From Psychrobacillus psychrotolerans (GTDB lineage: Bacteria; Bacillota; Bacilli; Bacillales_A; Planococcaceae): a DNA stretch of 64,000 nucleotides. The DNA lies in assembly GCF_900115805.1 (NCBI RefSeq), contig NZ_FOXU01000004.1, positions 248,001 to 312,000 on the forward strand, given 5' to 3'. The notes under the pieces are model-generated. The model saw nothing but the letters and a program-made list of their open reading frames with translations, had not been told where the DNA came from and ran no database searches. Positions within the stretch are counted from its first letter, which is position 1. Every line of letters begins with the position of its first letter. The position numbers and the translations under genes were made by a program. Positions 28,880 through 39,165 of this stretch are shown here, piece after piece.

Positions 28880-29728
28880 ATGAAATATCATAAAAAACCA
28901 AACACATTTGTAGAATTAGTAGAGTTAAAGGTAGCAGATCTTCAGCGTTCCGTAGAATTTTATGAGAATATCATAGGCTTTACAATATTGGAACAGCAAG
29001 CTAACAAAATATATCTTACTGCTGATGGAAAAACAGCACTTCTTTCTATTGAACAACCAGATGATATTATGCCAACTCAACAAAAGACAGCGGGATTATA
29101 TCACTTTGCGTTATTATTACCAACACGTGCTGATTTAGGGGCAATTTTAAGATATTTTTCTGAGCTTAACATTAGAGTGGGAGCAGGAGATCACTTAGTT
29201 AGTGAAGCACTATATTTAAATGATCCTGATGGAAATGGCATTGAGATTTATACTGATCGTCCAGATTCTGAGTGGAAATGGGAAAATGAGTATGTGGAAA
29301 TGGCTACCCTTCAAATTGATGCACAAAGTATTTTGACGGAAGGAGCTAATACCCCGTGGAATGGTTTGCCAGCAGGAACTGTAATGGGACATATTCATTT
29401 ACATGTCTCTGAACTAGACTTAACGAAAGACTTTTACAATGCTTTAGGTTTTGATGTGATGACTCCTAATTATCCTGGTGCATTATTTATGGGAGCTGGT
29501 AAATACCATCACCATATTGGATTAAATACTTGGGCTGGAATTGGAGCACCTCCTACACCAGAAAACGTGGTTGGGTTAAAAGCATTCTCTGTCGTTTATC
29601 CTTCAAATGAAGAGCTACAAATAGCAATTACGAAAGTAAAAGCATTGGGATCAGAAATTTTTGAAGAAAATGGTATATACACTGTTAAAGATCCTTCTCA
29701 AAATAAAATTAAATTAACTATAAAATAA
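28880..29728 (+). CDS. VOC-family protein, catechol 2,3-dioxygenase-like (CatE/YfiE type)
   Basis: The 282-residue protein contains two vicinal-oxygen-chelate modules. The first has FVELVELKVADLQRSVEFYE and ends near LNDPDGNGIEIYTDRP. The second begins GTVMGHIHLHVSELDLTKDF, with a His pair in YHHHIGLNTWAG. Metal ligands of the His/His/Glu type are plausible (HIHLHV, HHIGLN). Close relatives, CatE/YfiE of Bacillus subtilis, degrade catechol and give quinone resistance, though substrate cannot be read from sequence. ACTGGAGG precedes the ATG. Single-gene unit with a strong promoter and terminator. Confidence 0.85.
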   Translation: MKYHKKPNTFVELVELKVADLQRSVEFYENIIGFTILEQQANKIYLTADGKTALLSIEQPDDIMPTQQKTAGLYHFALLLPTRADLGAILRYFSELNIRVGAGDHLVSEALYLNDPDGNGIEIYTDRPDSEWKWENEYVEMATLQIDAQSILTEGANTPWNGLPAGTVMGHIHLHVSELDLTKDFYNALGFDVMTPNYPGALFMGAGKYHHHIGLNTWAGIGAPPTPENVVGLKAFSVVYPSNEELQIAITKVKALGSEIFEENGIYTVKDPSQNKIKLTIK

Positions 29729-29730
29729 AC

Positions 29731-29764
29731 AAATGACTCCGAGAAAATCGGAGTCATTTTTGAA
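29731..29764 (+). terminator. Terminator after the VOC gene
   Basis: AAATGACTCCGA, 5-nt loop, TCGGAGTCATTT (29731-29759), then T. A perfect 12-bp stem. Confidence 0.9.
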
Positions 29765-30102
29765 TCTTCTCCCTCTATCTATAGCTTCAACAAATTTCTT
29801 CTCTCGCATCTTCATTTCGTTCGTTTTTGAAATCATCTATCTGTGACAAAATATACTTCAATTCGATCTTCCAAACCTATATAAGGTATTTTGTTGTTTC
29901 TTGCATTTATATCGGCACCTCTAATCAGAGTATTCGACAGGTTAATACATAAATTAAAGAGAAAACAATTGAAATTTTACTAAGACTATTAGGTTACACC
30001 GAAAGCTCCTTTGTAAATTTGTAAAATCCTTGTGAAGTTTCAGAAAACACACTCATTTAAGCGAGGTGTTATGCTATATTTCAGTGGGAGGTCGGAATAC
30101 CT
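29765..30102. other. 338-bp intergenic gap, no supported gene
   Basis: No start codon with a ribosome-binding site and no hairpin is evident until the chemoreceptor at 30103. On the minus strand a start-less open stretch (about 29834-29975) encodes GADINARNNKIPYIGLEDRI, which might be a gene remnant, but I do not recognise it. A GTGGGAGG at about 30084-30091 is the ribosome-binding site of the next gene. Confidence 0.5.
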
Positions 30103-31791
30103 GTGAAAAAATGGTCTACTATACCACTGCGAATGAAGTATTTAATTGCAATTTTTAGTTCCTTTATCTTATTTGGGGCGATGACTGTCTTATTGATTTT
30201 CCAAGTATTTCACAACCAAGATTTAGCTAATGATATGGAAGTCTACTCACAAAATGTCGAGAGTGCGGATATTATGCGATCGGAGGTAGCGAGTTTATAT
30301 ATTGCCATTTCCAATTTTGCTGGAGATCCTCTAGAAGAGTTTGACAAAGATTATGAATCGACAAAAGAGAATCTAGTTAATCTACAAATTTCTTCAAGTA
30401 AACAGATGCCCTATGTAGATTGGAAAACTTTCTCAGAAACCTTACAATCAATACAAACTACATATGAGAATAACTTAAAGGAATCGGTTATGAACAAAGA
30501 AAATGTCGCCAAACGAAGACAACTTCAGTCCATCAATGAAAAGTACGTAAGCCTGACAGTATTGCTAAAAGACGCTAGACAACTTGAATCTGACAAAAGA
30601 ATTCTTTTAATAGAAGAAATGTCAGAGAGCCAGAAAAATACAATTTATATTGTCGTTGCCTCGTTTCTAATCGCGGGATTACTATCACTCGCTCTGGTAT
30701 TATTAACAAATCGACAAATTAAGACTCAGCTTTCGCAAGTAGTACTATCTGCAAAAGATATATCTCTAGGAAAACTAAATAGTGAACCAATACACATATT
30801 AACAAACGATGAAATAGGAGAAGTATCAAAAGCGATGAATGAGATGAGAGCTAATCTTATTAACATCGTAAAAACGATTAAACTTACTGCAGAAAATCTA
30901 AGTGCTAATAGCGTAAAGCTAAAGGGATATTCTAAGAATACGGTCGATAGTACAAATACCGTTAAACTAGCTATCCATGAAACTGGTGGAAGCATGCGCA
31001 ATCAAAAAGAAGCTTCTATCGGTATCCGCTCCTTTCTAGAAGAATTCTCCTATACTTTTGATGAAGTAACAGAGAAGGTTATTAAGTTAAACGGGGATTC
31101 AGCTATTGCTGTACAAATGGCGGATGAAAGTGCACTGGCATTGAGAAAAACGGCTGTAGAGTCTGCAAGGTTACGAAACTTATTTAAAGAAGCAGATCAA
31201 GAAAGAAAGTTACTTCAAGAAAGAACAGAGGAAATCGCTAGAATGACCACAATTGTACAGGCGATTTCAAAACAAACAAACCTCTTGGCACTGAATGCTG
31301 GCATAGAGGCTGCTAGATCAGGTGAAGATGGTAAAGGATTTGCTGTTGTAGCTGCAGAAGTGAAGAAATTGGCAGATGAAGTATCTGGTACAGCAAATAC
31401 TATACGTCAAATATCCAATTCGATTACTCAACAAGGTACTCAAATGGCAAATGTGTTTGTCGAAGGAATGGAAACTTCCAAAAATAATGCTGCAACGTTT
31501 AAAATGTTACATCAAAAGATGGATAAAATAGTTTCCTACATAAGAGATTCCAAGTATCAAAACGACCATATGAAAGATTCTATGTTAACTATTGAAAAAG
31601 AAAAGAATACTTCTGAGAAACTCATTTTTGCATTAATAGAATCGATAGAATCTAACACAGTACAAATGGAACTAACAGATGACATGCTTCTAGCTAATGT
31701 TCAAAATATCGAAAAGCTATCTAAATTGATAAATGATGTGAATGAGCAGGCAATTATTTTGGAGAATTCAAGCACAAGATTTGTAATATAA
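30103..31791 (+). CDS. Methyl-accepting chemotaxis protein (divergent type)
   Basis: This is a chemoreceptor of 562 residues with a GTG start after GTGGGAGG. TM1 lies at about 11-33 ([20 protein letters not shown]), followed by a helical sensor of about 145 residues. TM2 is at about 180-202, then HAMP and a signalling domain. The tip reads [20 protein letters not shown], with Gly and Ser changes from the usual [10 protein letters not shown]. It differs strongly from the three tandem receptors at 11.6-17.0 kb and is not part of that expansion. Signal unknown. Confidence 0.9.
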   Translation: MKKWSTIPLRMKYLIAIFSSFILFGAMTVLLIFQVFHNQDLANDMEVYSQNVESADIMRSEVASLYIAISNFAGDPLEEFDKDYESTKENLVNLQISSSKQMPYVDWKTFSETLQSIQTTYENNLKESVMNKENVAKRRQLQSINEKYVSLTVLLKDARQLESDKRILLIEEMSESQKNTIYIVVASFLIAGLLSLALVLLTNRQIKTQLSQVVLSAKDISLGKLNSEPIHILTNDEIGEVSKAMNEMRANLINIVKTIKLTAENLSANSVKLKGYSKNTVDSTNTVKLAIHETGGSMRNQKEASIGIRSFLEEFSYTFDEVTEKVIKLNGDSAIAVQMADESALALRKTAVESARLRNLFKEADQERKLLQERTEEIARMTTIVQAISKQTNLLALNAGIEAARSGEDGKGFAVVAAEVKKLADEVSGTANTIRQISNSITQQGTQMANVFVEGMETSKNNAATFKMLHQKMDKIVSYIRDSKYQNDHMKDSMLTIEKEKNTSEKLIFALIESIESNTVQMELTDDMLLANVQNIEKLSKLINDVNEQAIILENSSTRFVI

Positions 31792-31796
31792 ACTCT

Positions 31797-31835
31797 ACCT
31801 AACAAGTAATCTTTTTTATACTTGTTAGGTTTTTT
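31797..31835 (+). terminator. Terminator after the divergent chemoreceptor
   Basis: ACCTAACAAGTA/TACTTGTTAGGT (31797-31808 with 31819-31830) followed by TTTTT. A perfect 12-bp stem. Confidence 0.9.
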
Positions 31836-31868
31836 AAATGCAAACCCTTGGAAATACTCGTTTTTCTT

Positions 31869-31885
31869 TGTAACACAATTGTTAC
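31869..31885 (+). promoter_or_regulatory. WalR (YycF) box upstream of the NlpC/P60 gene
   Basis: TGTAAC-ACAAT-TGTTAC exactly fits the WalR direct-repeat consensus TGTWAH-N5-TGTWAH. It lies about 85-100 nt before a secreted NlpC/P60 endopeptidase gene, the kind of autolysin that WalRK activates in Bacillus (yocH, lytE, cwlO). Confidence 0.7.
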
Positions 31886-31970
31886 ATAACTGTAAAATTA
31901 AAAAGGTTTAAAGAATGGTAACATGAGTTTAGAGAAATAATCAGAAAATTTAAGACCTTGGGGGAACACG

Positions 31971-32465
31971 ATGAATTTGAAATCTATGTCGCAAAAAGTC
32001 ACGGCTATGTTACTATTATCTGTTCTCTTAGTAACAGCACCATTCGCAGTAAATACGCAAGCCGCAAGTTCTGTTAACTCATCTGAATTAGTCGCAACAG
32101 CTAAAGATTTAATTGGAACAAAATATCGTGGTGGCGGTACAACAAAAGCAGGTTTTGATTGTTCAGGATTCGTAAGTTATGTGTATAAAGATTTAGGAGT
32201 AAGCCTTCCGAGAACATCTTCTGGAATGTACGCTTCGGGTTCTAAGGTAGGTAAAAGTGATTTAGCTTCTGGTGACCTAGTATTCTTTAATACAGCTGGT
32301 AAAGGTGTATCGCATGTTGGTATATATATTGGTGACGGGAAATTTATCCACTCATCCTCTTCAAAAGGTGTGAAAATCGATAAGTTAAGTGATCCTCATT
32401 ATTGGGGAGACCGCTATGTAGGAGCTAAACGAATTGCTGATGTAACAGTAGCGATAAATAAATAA
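31971..32465 (+). CDS. Secreted NlpC/P60 peptidoglycan endopeptidase
   Basis: The 164-residue precursor has a signal peptide (about residues 1-31, ending near NTQAASS). A single NlpC/P60 domain follows, with catalytic Cys in GFDCSGFVSYVY and His in VSHVGIYIGDGKFIHSSSS. There is no LysM or SH3 wall-binding domain, so targeting must differ from the LysM enzyme at 10.9 kb. Family members cut D-Glu to diamino-acid links in the stem peptide. The upstream WalR box suggests control by the cell-wall two-component system. TTGGGGG serves as ribosome-binding site. Confidence 0.92.
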   Translation: MNLKSMSQKVTAMLLLSVLLVTAPFAVNTQAASSVNSSELVATAKDLIGTKYRGGGTTKAGFDCSGFVSYVYKDLGVSLPRTSSGMYASGSKVGKSDLASGDLVFFNTAGKGVSHVGIYIGDGKFIHSSSSKGVKIDKLSDPHYWGDRYVGAKRIADVTVAINK

Positions 32466-32480
32466 AACATATACATGTCT

Positions 32481-32513
32481 GTTCTATCGTATAATTTACG
32501 GTAGAACTTTTTT
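32481..32513 (+). terminator. Terminator after the NlpC/P60 gene
   Basis: GTTCTATCGT/ACGGTAGAAC (32481-32490 with 32498-32507, one G-U), then six T. Confidence 0.85.
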
Positions 32514-32618
32514 GTTTCTTAAAATAGTGTAAATTATCTCATATCATTTGATAATTCTTTCCTCATTATGCATAATGAAGAAATATAAAATTTAAAAATA
32601 TCGGAAGGAGAGGTGGAT

Positions 32619-32999
32619 TTGAAGTATAATCGCAATGAATATTTTCGTTATACATTTGAAGAACCCTGTGACGCAACCTTTCGTCTAATCAAGCAAAATG
32701 AAGGCAATGTTGGTGTGGAGTTATCAAACAAAGGTGCCTGCAAAATCATAGACATAAGTCCGAATGGCTTGAAGTTGTTTAGCGAATTATTTATCTCCAT
32801 AGATCAATTACATCATGTGGAATTGAATTTCACGTTAGATACAAATCCTATTTCCATGGTTGGAGAATTTGTATGGTCCCACCGCAAAGCATGGGGCCAT
32901 GAGTATGGTGTTAAGTTGGTTGGAGATAATGAAAGTGAACAAATGATTATTGAAGAGCTAAAAAAACGTAGACGGAAAGAAATGGAACTTAAAAAGTAA
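32619..32999 (+). CDS. PilZ-domain protein
   Basis: The product is about 126 residues with the PilZ core IIDISPNGLKLFSELFI (D-x-S-x-x-G motif), an Arg-rich N-terminus (NRNEYFRYTF) and an end EYGVKLVG. The usual RxxxR is spaced by one extra residue here, so c-di-GMP binding is likely but not certain. PilZ proteins often slow flagellar motility, fitting the neighbourhood. A GTG at 32613 is only 2 nt from AAGGAG. TTG 32619 has 8-nt spacing and is my choice. The exact start is uncertain. Confidence 0.8.
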   Translation: MKYNRNEYFRYTFEEPCDATFRLIKQNEGNVGVELSNKGACKIIDISPNGLKLFSELFISIDQLHHVELNFTLDTNPISMVGEFVWSHRKAWGHEYGVKLVGDNESEQMIIEELKKRRRKEMELKK

Positions 33000-33048
33000 A
33001 AAATATTACAAGTTTCGACAAAAATTAAATAAAAACTTTAAAATAAGA

Positions 33049-33075
33049 AGGATATTTTAAAGGTGGTGTTGAAAT
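33049..33075 (+). promoter_or_regulatory. Sigma-H-like promoter of hpf
   Basis: AGGATAT (33049-33055), 12 nt, GTTGAAAT (33068-33075) resembles the SigH pattern RNAGGAWWW-N11-12-RNNGAATWW with one deviation in the -10. In Bacillus subtilis the orthologue (yvyD) is transcribed by SigH and SigB at stationary phase. Not conclusive. Confidence 0.5.
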
Positions 33076-33109
33076 ATATATATAGAGTTAAATTAAAGGA
33101 GGAGTTTTC

Positions 33110-33667
33110 ATGCTAAACTTTAACATTCGTGGAGAAAATATTGAGGTGACTCCTGCAATACGTGAGTACGTTGAAGGTAAGATTGATAAAGTAGACCGTT
33201 ACTTCAACGAAGAGATTCAAGCGACTGCAAACGTTAACTTAAAAGTGTATAACGACAAACAAACAAAAGTGGAAGTAACAATTCCTATGAAAAACTTAAC
33301 ACTACGAGCAGAAGAACGTAATGCAGATATGTATGCTGCAGTGGACTTAATCGTAGATAAACTAGAACGTCAAATTAGAAAATATAAAACAAAAGTAAAT
33401 CGCAAGTTCCGTGAGCGTGAAGGTGTAGCTACATTTTTTGCTACAATCGATCCACCTGAAGGAGCAACTGATCATTCCGAAGAGGATGAATATAATATCG
33501 TCCGTACAAAACAGTTCGACCTAAAACCAATGGACCAAGAAGAAGCGGTATTGCAAATGAACATGCTTGGTCATAACTTCTTCATCTTTACAGATGCTGA
33601 GTCTAATGGTACTCATATCGTTTATAAACGCAGAGATGGAAAATACGGCTTAATCGAAACTAACTAA
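33110..33667 (+). CDS. hpf: Long-form ribosome hibernation promoting factor
   Basis: HPF binds the 30S subunit and dimerises 70S ribosomes to 100S in resting cells. The 185-residue protein has the N-terminal S30AE domain (MLNFNIRGENIEVTPAIREY, then ERQIRKYKTKVNRKFRERE). The C-terminal dimerisation domain (residues about 125-185) shows IVRTKQFDLKPMDQEEAVLQ, then ESNGTHIVYKRRDGKYGLIE. AAAGGAGGAG precedes the ATG. The gene order hpf-secA-prfB matches Bacillus subtilis. Confidence 0.96.
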   Translation: MLNFNIRGENIEVTPAIREYVEGKIDKVDRYFNEEIQATANVNLKVYNDKQTKVEVTIPMKNLTLRAEERNADMYAAVDLIVDKLERQIRKYKTKVNRKFREREGVATFFATIDPPEGATDHSEEDEYNIVRTKQFDLKPMDQEEAVLQMNMLGHNFFIFTDAESNGTHIVYKRRDGKYGLIETN

Positions 33668-33686
33668 GCCTTTAAAGCTTATATCC

Positions 33687-33718
33687 AACTCTCCTCGTAA
33701 CTGCGAGGAGAGTTTTTT
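33687..33718 (+). terminator. Terminator of hpf
   Basis: AACTCTCCTCG, 6-nt loop, CGAGGAGAGTT (33687-33714), then T run. Perfect 11-bp GC-rich stem. Confidence 0.92.
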
Positions 33719-33738
33719 GATTTAATAATGGACCTTAT

Positions 33739-33767
33739 TTGCGTGCCTTTAGAACGAATGGTAAAAT
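33739..33767 (+). promoter_or_regulatory. Sigma-A promoter of secA
   Basis: TTGCGT (33739-33744), 17 bp, TAAAAT (33762-33767), about 35 nt before the secA start. Good spacing with two imperfect boxes. Confidence 0.6.
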
Positions 33768-33801
33768 GTAGAGTAAGATATTAAATGGGAAGTGAAAATA
33801 G

Positions 33802-36312
33802 ATGCTGGGTGTATTAAACAAAGTGTTCGATTTGAATAAACGTGAACTAAAACGCTTAGAAAAAATTGCGGATAAAGTAGAAGCATTAGAAAGTACAATG
33901 GAAGCCTTAACTGATGATGAACTTCGTGGGAAAACAGACGAGTTCCGCGGACGTTATGCAAAAGGAGAAAGCATAGATAGTTTATTGCCAGAAGCATTTG
34001 CAGTAGCACGTGAAGGATCTAGACGTGTACTTGGAATGTTCCCTTTCCGTGTTCAAATTATGGGAGCAGCTGCTCTAAACGAAGGTAATATTGCGGAAAT
34101 GAAGACTGGGGAAGGTAAAACACTAACTTCTACATTATCCATTTATTTAAATGCAATTACTGGTCTTGGTGCGCATGTTGTTACGGTCAATGAATACTTA
34201 TCTAGTCGTGATGCTGCGGAGATGGGAAAATTATATAATTTCCTAGGTTTAAGTGTGGGATTAAATTTAAATTCCATGTCCAAAGAAGAAAAACGTGAAG
34301 CTTATGCTGCGGATGTTACGTATTCGACGAATAATGAGCTTGGGTTCGATTATTTAAGAGATAATATGGTGTTATACAAAGAAGATAAAGTGCAACGTCC
34401 ACTTCACTACGCTGTAATTGATGAAGTTGACTCCATCTTAATCGATGAAGCTAGAACGCCTTTAATCATTTCTGGACAAGCCAATAAAGCAGCACTTCTT
34501 TATAAACAAGCAAATGCATTTGTACGTACCTTAACAAAAGAAGTAGATTATTCTTATGAAGAATCTACAAAAGGTGTAACACTAACGGATACAGGTGTTG
34601 AAAAAGTAGAAAAAGCTTTCAATATAGATAACTTATTTGACTTGACTCATGTGCGTTTAAACCATGCAATCAATCAATCACTTAAAGCTCACGCTTCTAT
34701 GCATTTGGATGTCGACTATGTCGTTCAAGAAGGTGACATTGTAATCGTCGATTCGTTTACGGGTCGTCTGATGAAAGGTCGTCGTTACAGTGATGGTCTT
34801 CATCAAGCGATTGAAGCAAAAGAAGGCTTAGAAGTTCAAAATGAGTCAATGACAATGGCTACAATTACATTCCAAAACTTCTTCCGTATGTACGATAAGT
34901 TGTCTGGTATGACAGGTACGGCAAAAACAGAGGAAGAAGAATTCCGTAATATATACAATATGAACGTTATTGCTATTCCAACAAATCGTCCAATAGCAAG
35001 GGATGACCGTGCAGATTTAATCTATGCTTCTATGAATGGTAAATACGAAGCAGCAGCGGCTGATATTGCAGAACGCAATAAAAATGGTCAACCAGTTCTA
35101 ATAGGTACTGTTGCCATTGAAACCTCTGAAATTATTTCTAAATTGTTAACTAAACATGGCATTAAGCATAATGTATTAAATGCCAAAAATCATGAACATG
35201 AAGCAGAAATTATTGCGACTGCGGGACATTTAGGTTCTGTAACGATTGCAACAAATATGGCTGGTCGTGGTACAGATATTAAATTAGGTGACGGTGTCAT
35301 TGAAGTTGGTGGATTAGCGGTTATTGGTACAGAACGACATGAATCTCGTCGTATAGATAACCAATTACGTGGACGTTCTGGTCGTCAAGGCGACCCAGGG
35401 GTAACACAGTTCTACCTATCGATGGAAGATGAGTTAATGCGCAGATTTGGTTCCGATAATATGCGTGCCATGATGTCTAAGCTTGGTATGGATGACTCAC
35501 AGCCAATTCAATCTAAAATGGTATCTCGTGCTGTGGAATCAGCACAAAAACGTGTAGAAGGAAATAACTTCGATTCACGTAAGCGTTTATTACAATATGA
35601 TGATGTACTACGTCAACAACGTGAAATCATTTATAAAGAACGTAATGAAGTACTTGAAACAGAGAATATGCGTGTACTAGTTGAGTCGATGCTATTTGGC
35701 GCAATTGAACGTTTAGTTTCTACTCATACAAGCTCTGAGAATAAGGCAGACTGGAGCTTAAAAGGGATTGAAGATTATGTTCAAGCGAATTTATTGCCTG
35801 AAGGTGTCATTACACAATCAGAATTAGAAAGTTTATCTTCTGAAGAAATGATCGAAAAAATCAAACAAGAAGTTATAAGTTTCTACGATGCGAAAGAAGA
35901 AGAAATGACTGCCGAACGTATGCGCGAGTTTGAAAAGGTAGTATTACTTCGTTCTATTGACTCTAAGTGGATCGATCATATCGATGCAATGGATCAACTT
36001 CGCCAAGGAATTCATTTGCGTGCATATGGGCAAACGGATCCACTTCGCGAATACCAAAGTGAAGGATTCGCTATGTTCGAAGCAATGGTCGATTCCATCC
36101 AGGAAGACGTTGCTAAATACGCGATGAAAGCAGAAATTCGCAATAACTTAGAACGTGAAGAAGTAGCAAAAGGGCAAGCTGTAAATCCAAAAGAAGAAAG
36201 CGGCCCAGCGAAGAAAAAACCTATGCGTAAAGAAGTTTCTGTCGGACGAAACGACCTATGTCCATGTGGTAGCGGCGAAAAGTTCAAAAACTGTCACGGT
36301 GCAGTAAAATAA
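33802..36312 (+). CDS. secA: Preprotein translocase ATPase SecA
   Basis: SecA drives protein export through SecYEG. The 836-residue product has the complete domain order. NBD1 has [14 protein letters not shown] (Walker A) and [20 protein letters not shown] (Walker B). The preprotein cross-linking insert follows. NBD2 has [12 protein letters not shown] and [13 protein letters not shown]. The helical scaffold comes next. The C-terminal zinc-binding SEC-C tail is [25 protein letters not shown] is the ribosome-binding site. It stands between hpf and prfB, as in Bacillus subtilis. Confidence 0.98.
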   Translation: MLGVLNKVFDLNKRELKRLEKIADKVEALESTMEALTDDELRGKTDEFRGRYAKGESIDSLLPEAFAVAREGSRRVLGMFPFRVQIMGAAALNEGNIAEMKTGEGKTLTSTLSIYLNAITGLGAHVVTVNEYLSSRDAAEMGKLYNFLGLSVGLNLNSMSKEEKREAYAADVTYSTNNELGFDYLRDNMVLYKEDKVQRPLHYAVIDEVDSILIDEARTPLIISGQANKAALLYKQANAFVRTLTKEVDYSYEESTKGVTLTDTGVEKVEKAFNIDNLFDLTHVRLNHAINQSLKAHASMHLDVDYVVQEGDIVIVDSFTGRLMKGRRYSDGLHQAIEAKEGLEVQNESMTMATITFQNFFRMYDKLSGMTGTAKTEEEEFRNIYNMNVIAIPTNRPIARDDRADLIYASMNGKYEAAAADIAERNKNGQPVLIGTVAIETSEIISKLLTKHGIKHNVLNAKNHEHEAEIIATAGHLGSVTIATNMAGRGTDIKLGDGVIEVGGLAVIGTERHESRRIDNQLRGRSGRQGDPGVTQFYLSMEDELMRRFGSDNMRAMMSKLGMDDSQPIQSKMVSRAVESAQKRVEGNNFDSRKRLLQYDDVLRQQREIIYKERNEVLETENMRVLVESMLFGAIERLVSTHTSSENKADWSLKGIEDYVQANLLPEGVITQSELESLSSEEMIEKIKQEVISFYDAKEEEMTAERMREFEKVVLLRSIDSKWIDHIDAMDQLRQGIHLRAYGQTDPLREYQSEGFAMFEAMVDSIQEDVAKYAMKAEIRNNLEREEVAKGQAVNPKEESGPAKKKPMRKEVSVGRNDLCPCGSGEKFKNCHGAVK

Positions 36313-36436
36313 TATAAAAAGCACAAGACGCCTGTAACCCTCGACCGGCCTTGGAAAAACTTTATCTTAATCGTAAAGCGACTCGAGAGGTTGGCGTCTG
36401 AAGCTAGCCACAAAGAAATGCAGAATGCGTTCACAT

Positions 36437-36461
36437 GTCGTTACAAAGTTATTGTAACGAC
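36437..36461 (+). other. Strong hairpin in the prfB leader
   Basis: GTCGTTACAA, 5-nt loop, TTGTAACGAC is a perfect 10-bp stem without a T tract. Further upstream, AGACGCC (about 36335) pairs with GGCGTCT (about 36394) over a longer imperfect stem that includes CTCGA/TCGAG. Both lie between secA and prfB. The function is unknown; it may be a structured leader or a weak terminator for secA. Confidence 0.5.
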
Positions 36462-36506
36462 AAGGTTTGCGCTATAACTAGACACCAGAAAGTCGGAGGA
36501 ATACAA

Positions 36507-37611
36507 ATGATAGAAATTGCAACAGTACGTAATGAACTAGATAGAACTTCAGGAAAGTTAAAAGACTTTAGGGGGTCTCTTTGACTTAGAAAACAAAGAG
36601 GTTCGTATTCAAGAATTAGAGGAGCTAATGACATTTCCTGATTTTTGGGATGATGCACAAGGAGCTCAAAAAGTAATAAATGAAACTAATGCTCTAAAAA
36701 CAATAGTAGAAGAATATCGTTCTCTTGAATCTACGCAAGAAGATTTGGAAATGACTTTGGAATTGATCAAAGAAATGCCAGATGAAGAGTTGCAAGAAGA
36801 TCTTGGGAAAGAACTCAATGAGTTTACAAACAAGCTGAGTGACTTTGAATTACAAATGTTACTTAGTGAAGAATACGATAAGCATAATGCAATTTTAGAA
36901 TTGCATCCAGGTGCGGGTGGTACAGAGTCTCAAGATTGGGGTTCTATATTGCTTCGTATGTACCAACGATGGGCAGATAAACGCGGCTTTAAAGTAGAAA
37001 CGATTGATTATTTACCTGGAGATGAAGCTGGTATTAAATCGGTAACACTACTCATTAAAGGACATAATGCATATGGCTATCTAAAAGCGGAGAAAGGCGT
37101 TCATCGTCTTGTACGTATTTCACCTTTCGACTCATCAGGGCGCCGTCATACTTCATTTGTATCCTGCGAAGTAATGCCAGAGTTTACAGATGAAATTGAA
37201 ATTGATATTCGGACAGAAGATTTGAAAGTTGACACTTATCGTGCAACTGGCGCTGGTGGACAGCATATCAATACAACTGACTCAGCCGTTCGTATTACCC
37301 ATTTACCAACAAATACGGTTGTTACTTGTCAGTCAGAGCGTTCGCAGATAAAAAACCGTGAGCATGCGATGAAATTATTAAAATCAAAATTATATCAATT
37401 GAAGATCGAAGAACAAGAAGCACAGTTATTAGAAATCCGTGGGGAACAAAAAGAAATCGGATGGGGAAGTCAAATACGTTCGTACGTATTCCACCCATAC
37501 TCCATGGTAAAAGACCACCGTACAAATGAAGAAAGCGGTAATGTTCATGCCGTTGTAGACGGTGAAATTGATCCGTTTATTCACGCTTATCTACGTTCGA
37601 AAATAAACTAA
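36507..37611 (+). CDS. prfB: Peptide chain release factor 2, with programmed +1 frameshift
   Basis: RF2 ends translation at UGA and UAA. The gene is read in two frames. Codons 1-25 run from ATG 36507 to CTT 36579-36581. An in-frame TGA follows at 36582-36584, and after a +1 shift reading continues with GAC at 36583 to 37611, giving about 367 residues. The codon-recognition tripeptide SPF ([13 protein letters not shown]) and the catalytic GGQ loop ([16 protein letters not shown]) are present. AGTCGGAGG precedes the start. Annotating from 36628 would lose the N-terminus. Confidence 0.96.
36571..36585 (+). promoter_or_regulatory. RF2 recoding site
   Basis: The site reads AGGGGGTCTCTTTGAC: an internal Shine-Dalgarno-like AGGGGG a few bases before CTT-TGA-C. 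This is the classic autoregulatory signal. When RF2 is scarce, ribosomes pause at UGA and slip +1 to make more RF2. Confidence 0.95.
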
Positions 37612-37623
37612 TAGACGTTTTAG

Positions 37624-37657
37624 AAACCGATGTTATAATTATATAGCATCGGTTTTT
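37624..37657 (+). terminator. Terminator of prfB
   Basis: AAACCGATG/CATCGGTTT (37624-37632 with 37647-37655) followed by TTT. 14-nt AT-rich loop. Confidence 0.85.
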
Positions 37658-37692
37658 TAATTTTCGGAATATAAAGGACAGGGGAAAGAGTA

Positions 37693-39159
37693 ATGAATAT
37701 TAATGAGTTGAAAAATGAAGACTTACAGAGAAAAAATGTCATTTTATTTTTAGCTTACGCATTAGCAGCAGGTTTAGGATTACTTGTTCAAATTATTATT
37801 CAACAGGCAGTAGTTGTCATTATTTCAATTGGAATTCCATTTGTCATATCCGTAATTATGTTTATTATCGCTCGAAAGTCGATATATTTCGCACGTATAT
37901 TCCCATATTTCGCCATACTAGCTGGGGCTATTACAGCCGTCAGCATGAGTTATTTCAATGAAGTAAGCATCGCTACAATCGTTTTAGCACTTTTCATACT
38001 AATTCTAAGCAGTTTACATTCAAAGCAGAGTATTTTTGTATACGGTTACATTTTATGCGTGTTCGCAATGATATTAAATGTAATGTGGGATGATTCAGGT
38101 ATTTTTGAAGGACGAACTGTGAATATTTTCTTCATCCAGTTCATAATGGCACTAGGTATCTTCTTACAAGTAAGGCAAAGTAAGAATCTATTCACGAAAG
38201 TTGAAAAACTTTTAGAAGATGCTAAAGTTAAATCTGATGAAGAAACATTTCTACATCAAAAACTGGAAACTGCAGTGTCTGTCATTACATCTAATTTAGA
38301 GCAAATTCGTACGAATACATTTAATACAAACAATGCACAGGCAGAAATGCTTGTTGCGGTAGGGGAAGTAAGTATTGGTTCTCAAAAACAAGCAGATCAT
38401 GTAGTGGATATTGTTAAATCTACTGAGGCCACTTCTGATTCAGTAAAAGAAATGGCTGGACATTTACATGAAATCGTCAAACAAGCTGAATTTGCAGAAC
38501 AGAATGCTTCGGACGGTTCTATAGTGATGGAAAAGATGAAAAATGAAATTGATGAATTCACCGTATTTTTTGTGGAACTAAATAAAACATTTAACGGTCT
38601 TTCCGAAAAAATTAATGAAACAAATAATTTTGCGAGTGATATTCGCCAAATAACAGCACAAACTAATCTTCTAGCCTTGAACGCATCTATAGAAGCCGCA
38701 AGAGCTGGAGAACTTGGAAAAGGGTTTGCCGTTGTGGCAGAAGAAATCCGAAAGCTTGCTGGTGTCACTGATCAGTCTCTAGAAAAAATAGATGATAATT
38801 TAAACCAATTAAACAAATACAATCAAGAAGCTCTTAAAAAGTTAGAAAATGGAGTAAATCAAATCTATGCACAAGTTTCAACAGCCGATAAATCAAATAA
38901 ATCATTTAATAAACTTCATGAAACAATGAAGAAACTGCAAAACGAGTTAGCTAAGTTCTTAAAGGATGTAGATATTATCTCCAATAATACAGAATCCATT
39001 AATATTAGTACGAGTGAATTTGCGGCTATTATTGAAGAAAGTACCGCGACTGTAGAAGAATTCAATGCAACACTTGTGCAAATAACAGAAGATCAGCAGG
39101 CAATTGCCAACTATATCGACGAAACATACAAAGAAGCCCAAAGCATTAATACAAAATAG
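37693..39159 (+). CDS. Chemoreceptor-like protein with polytopic membrane N-terminus
   Basis: The 488-residue protein starts with about six hydrophobic segments (residues about 15-165, for example [19 protein letters not shown] and [18 protein letters not shown]), with no extracellular sensor of normal size and no recognisable HAMP. The methyl-accepting signalling domain follows. Its tip is [20 protein letters not shown] and then [16 protein letters not shown], near residues 320-356. It could sense membrane state, energy or a small hydrophobic signal. The Shine-Dalgarno sequence is AGGGGAAAG. It is unrelated in its sensor to the other four receptors here. Confidence 0.9.
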   Translation: MNINELKNEDLQRKNVILFLAYALAAGLGLLVQIIIQQAVVVIISIGIPFVISVIMFIIARKSIYFARIFPYFAILAGAITAVSMSYFNEVSIATIVLALFILILSSLHSKQSIFVYGYILCVFAMILNVMWDDSGIFEGRTVNIFFIQFIMALGIFLQVRQSKNLFTKVEKLLEDAKVKSDEETFLHQKLETAVSVITSNLEQIRTNTFNTNNAQAEMLVAVGEVSIGSQKQADHVVDIVKSTEATSDSVKEMAGHLHEIVKQAEFAEQNASDGSIVMEKMKNEIDEFTVFFVELNKTFNGLSEKINETNNFASDIRQITAQTNLLALNASIEAARAGELGKGFAVVAEEIRKLAGVTDQSLEKIDDNLNQLNKYNQEALKKLENGVNQIYAQVSTADKSNKSFNKLHETMKKLQNELAKFLKDVDIISNNTESINISTSEFAAIIEESTATVEEFNATLVQITEDQQAIANYIDETYKEAQSINTK

Positions 39160-39165
39160 TTACTT

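Noticed and set aside
29834-29975. Minus-strand open stretch encoding GADINARNNKIPYIGLEDRI
   Set aside because: No start codon, ribosome-binding site or recognised family. Too short to call as a pseudogene.
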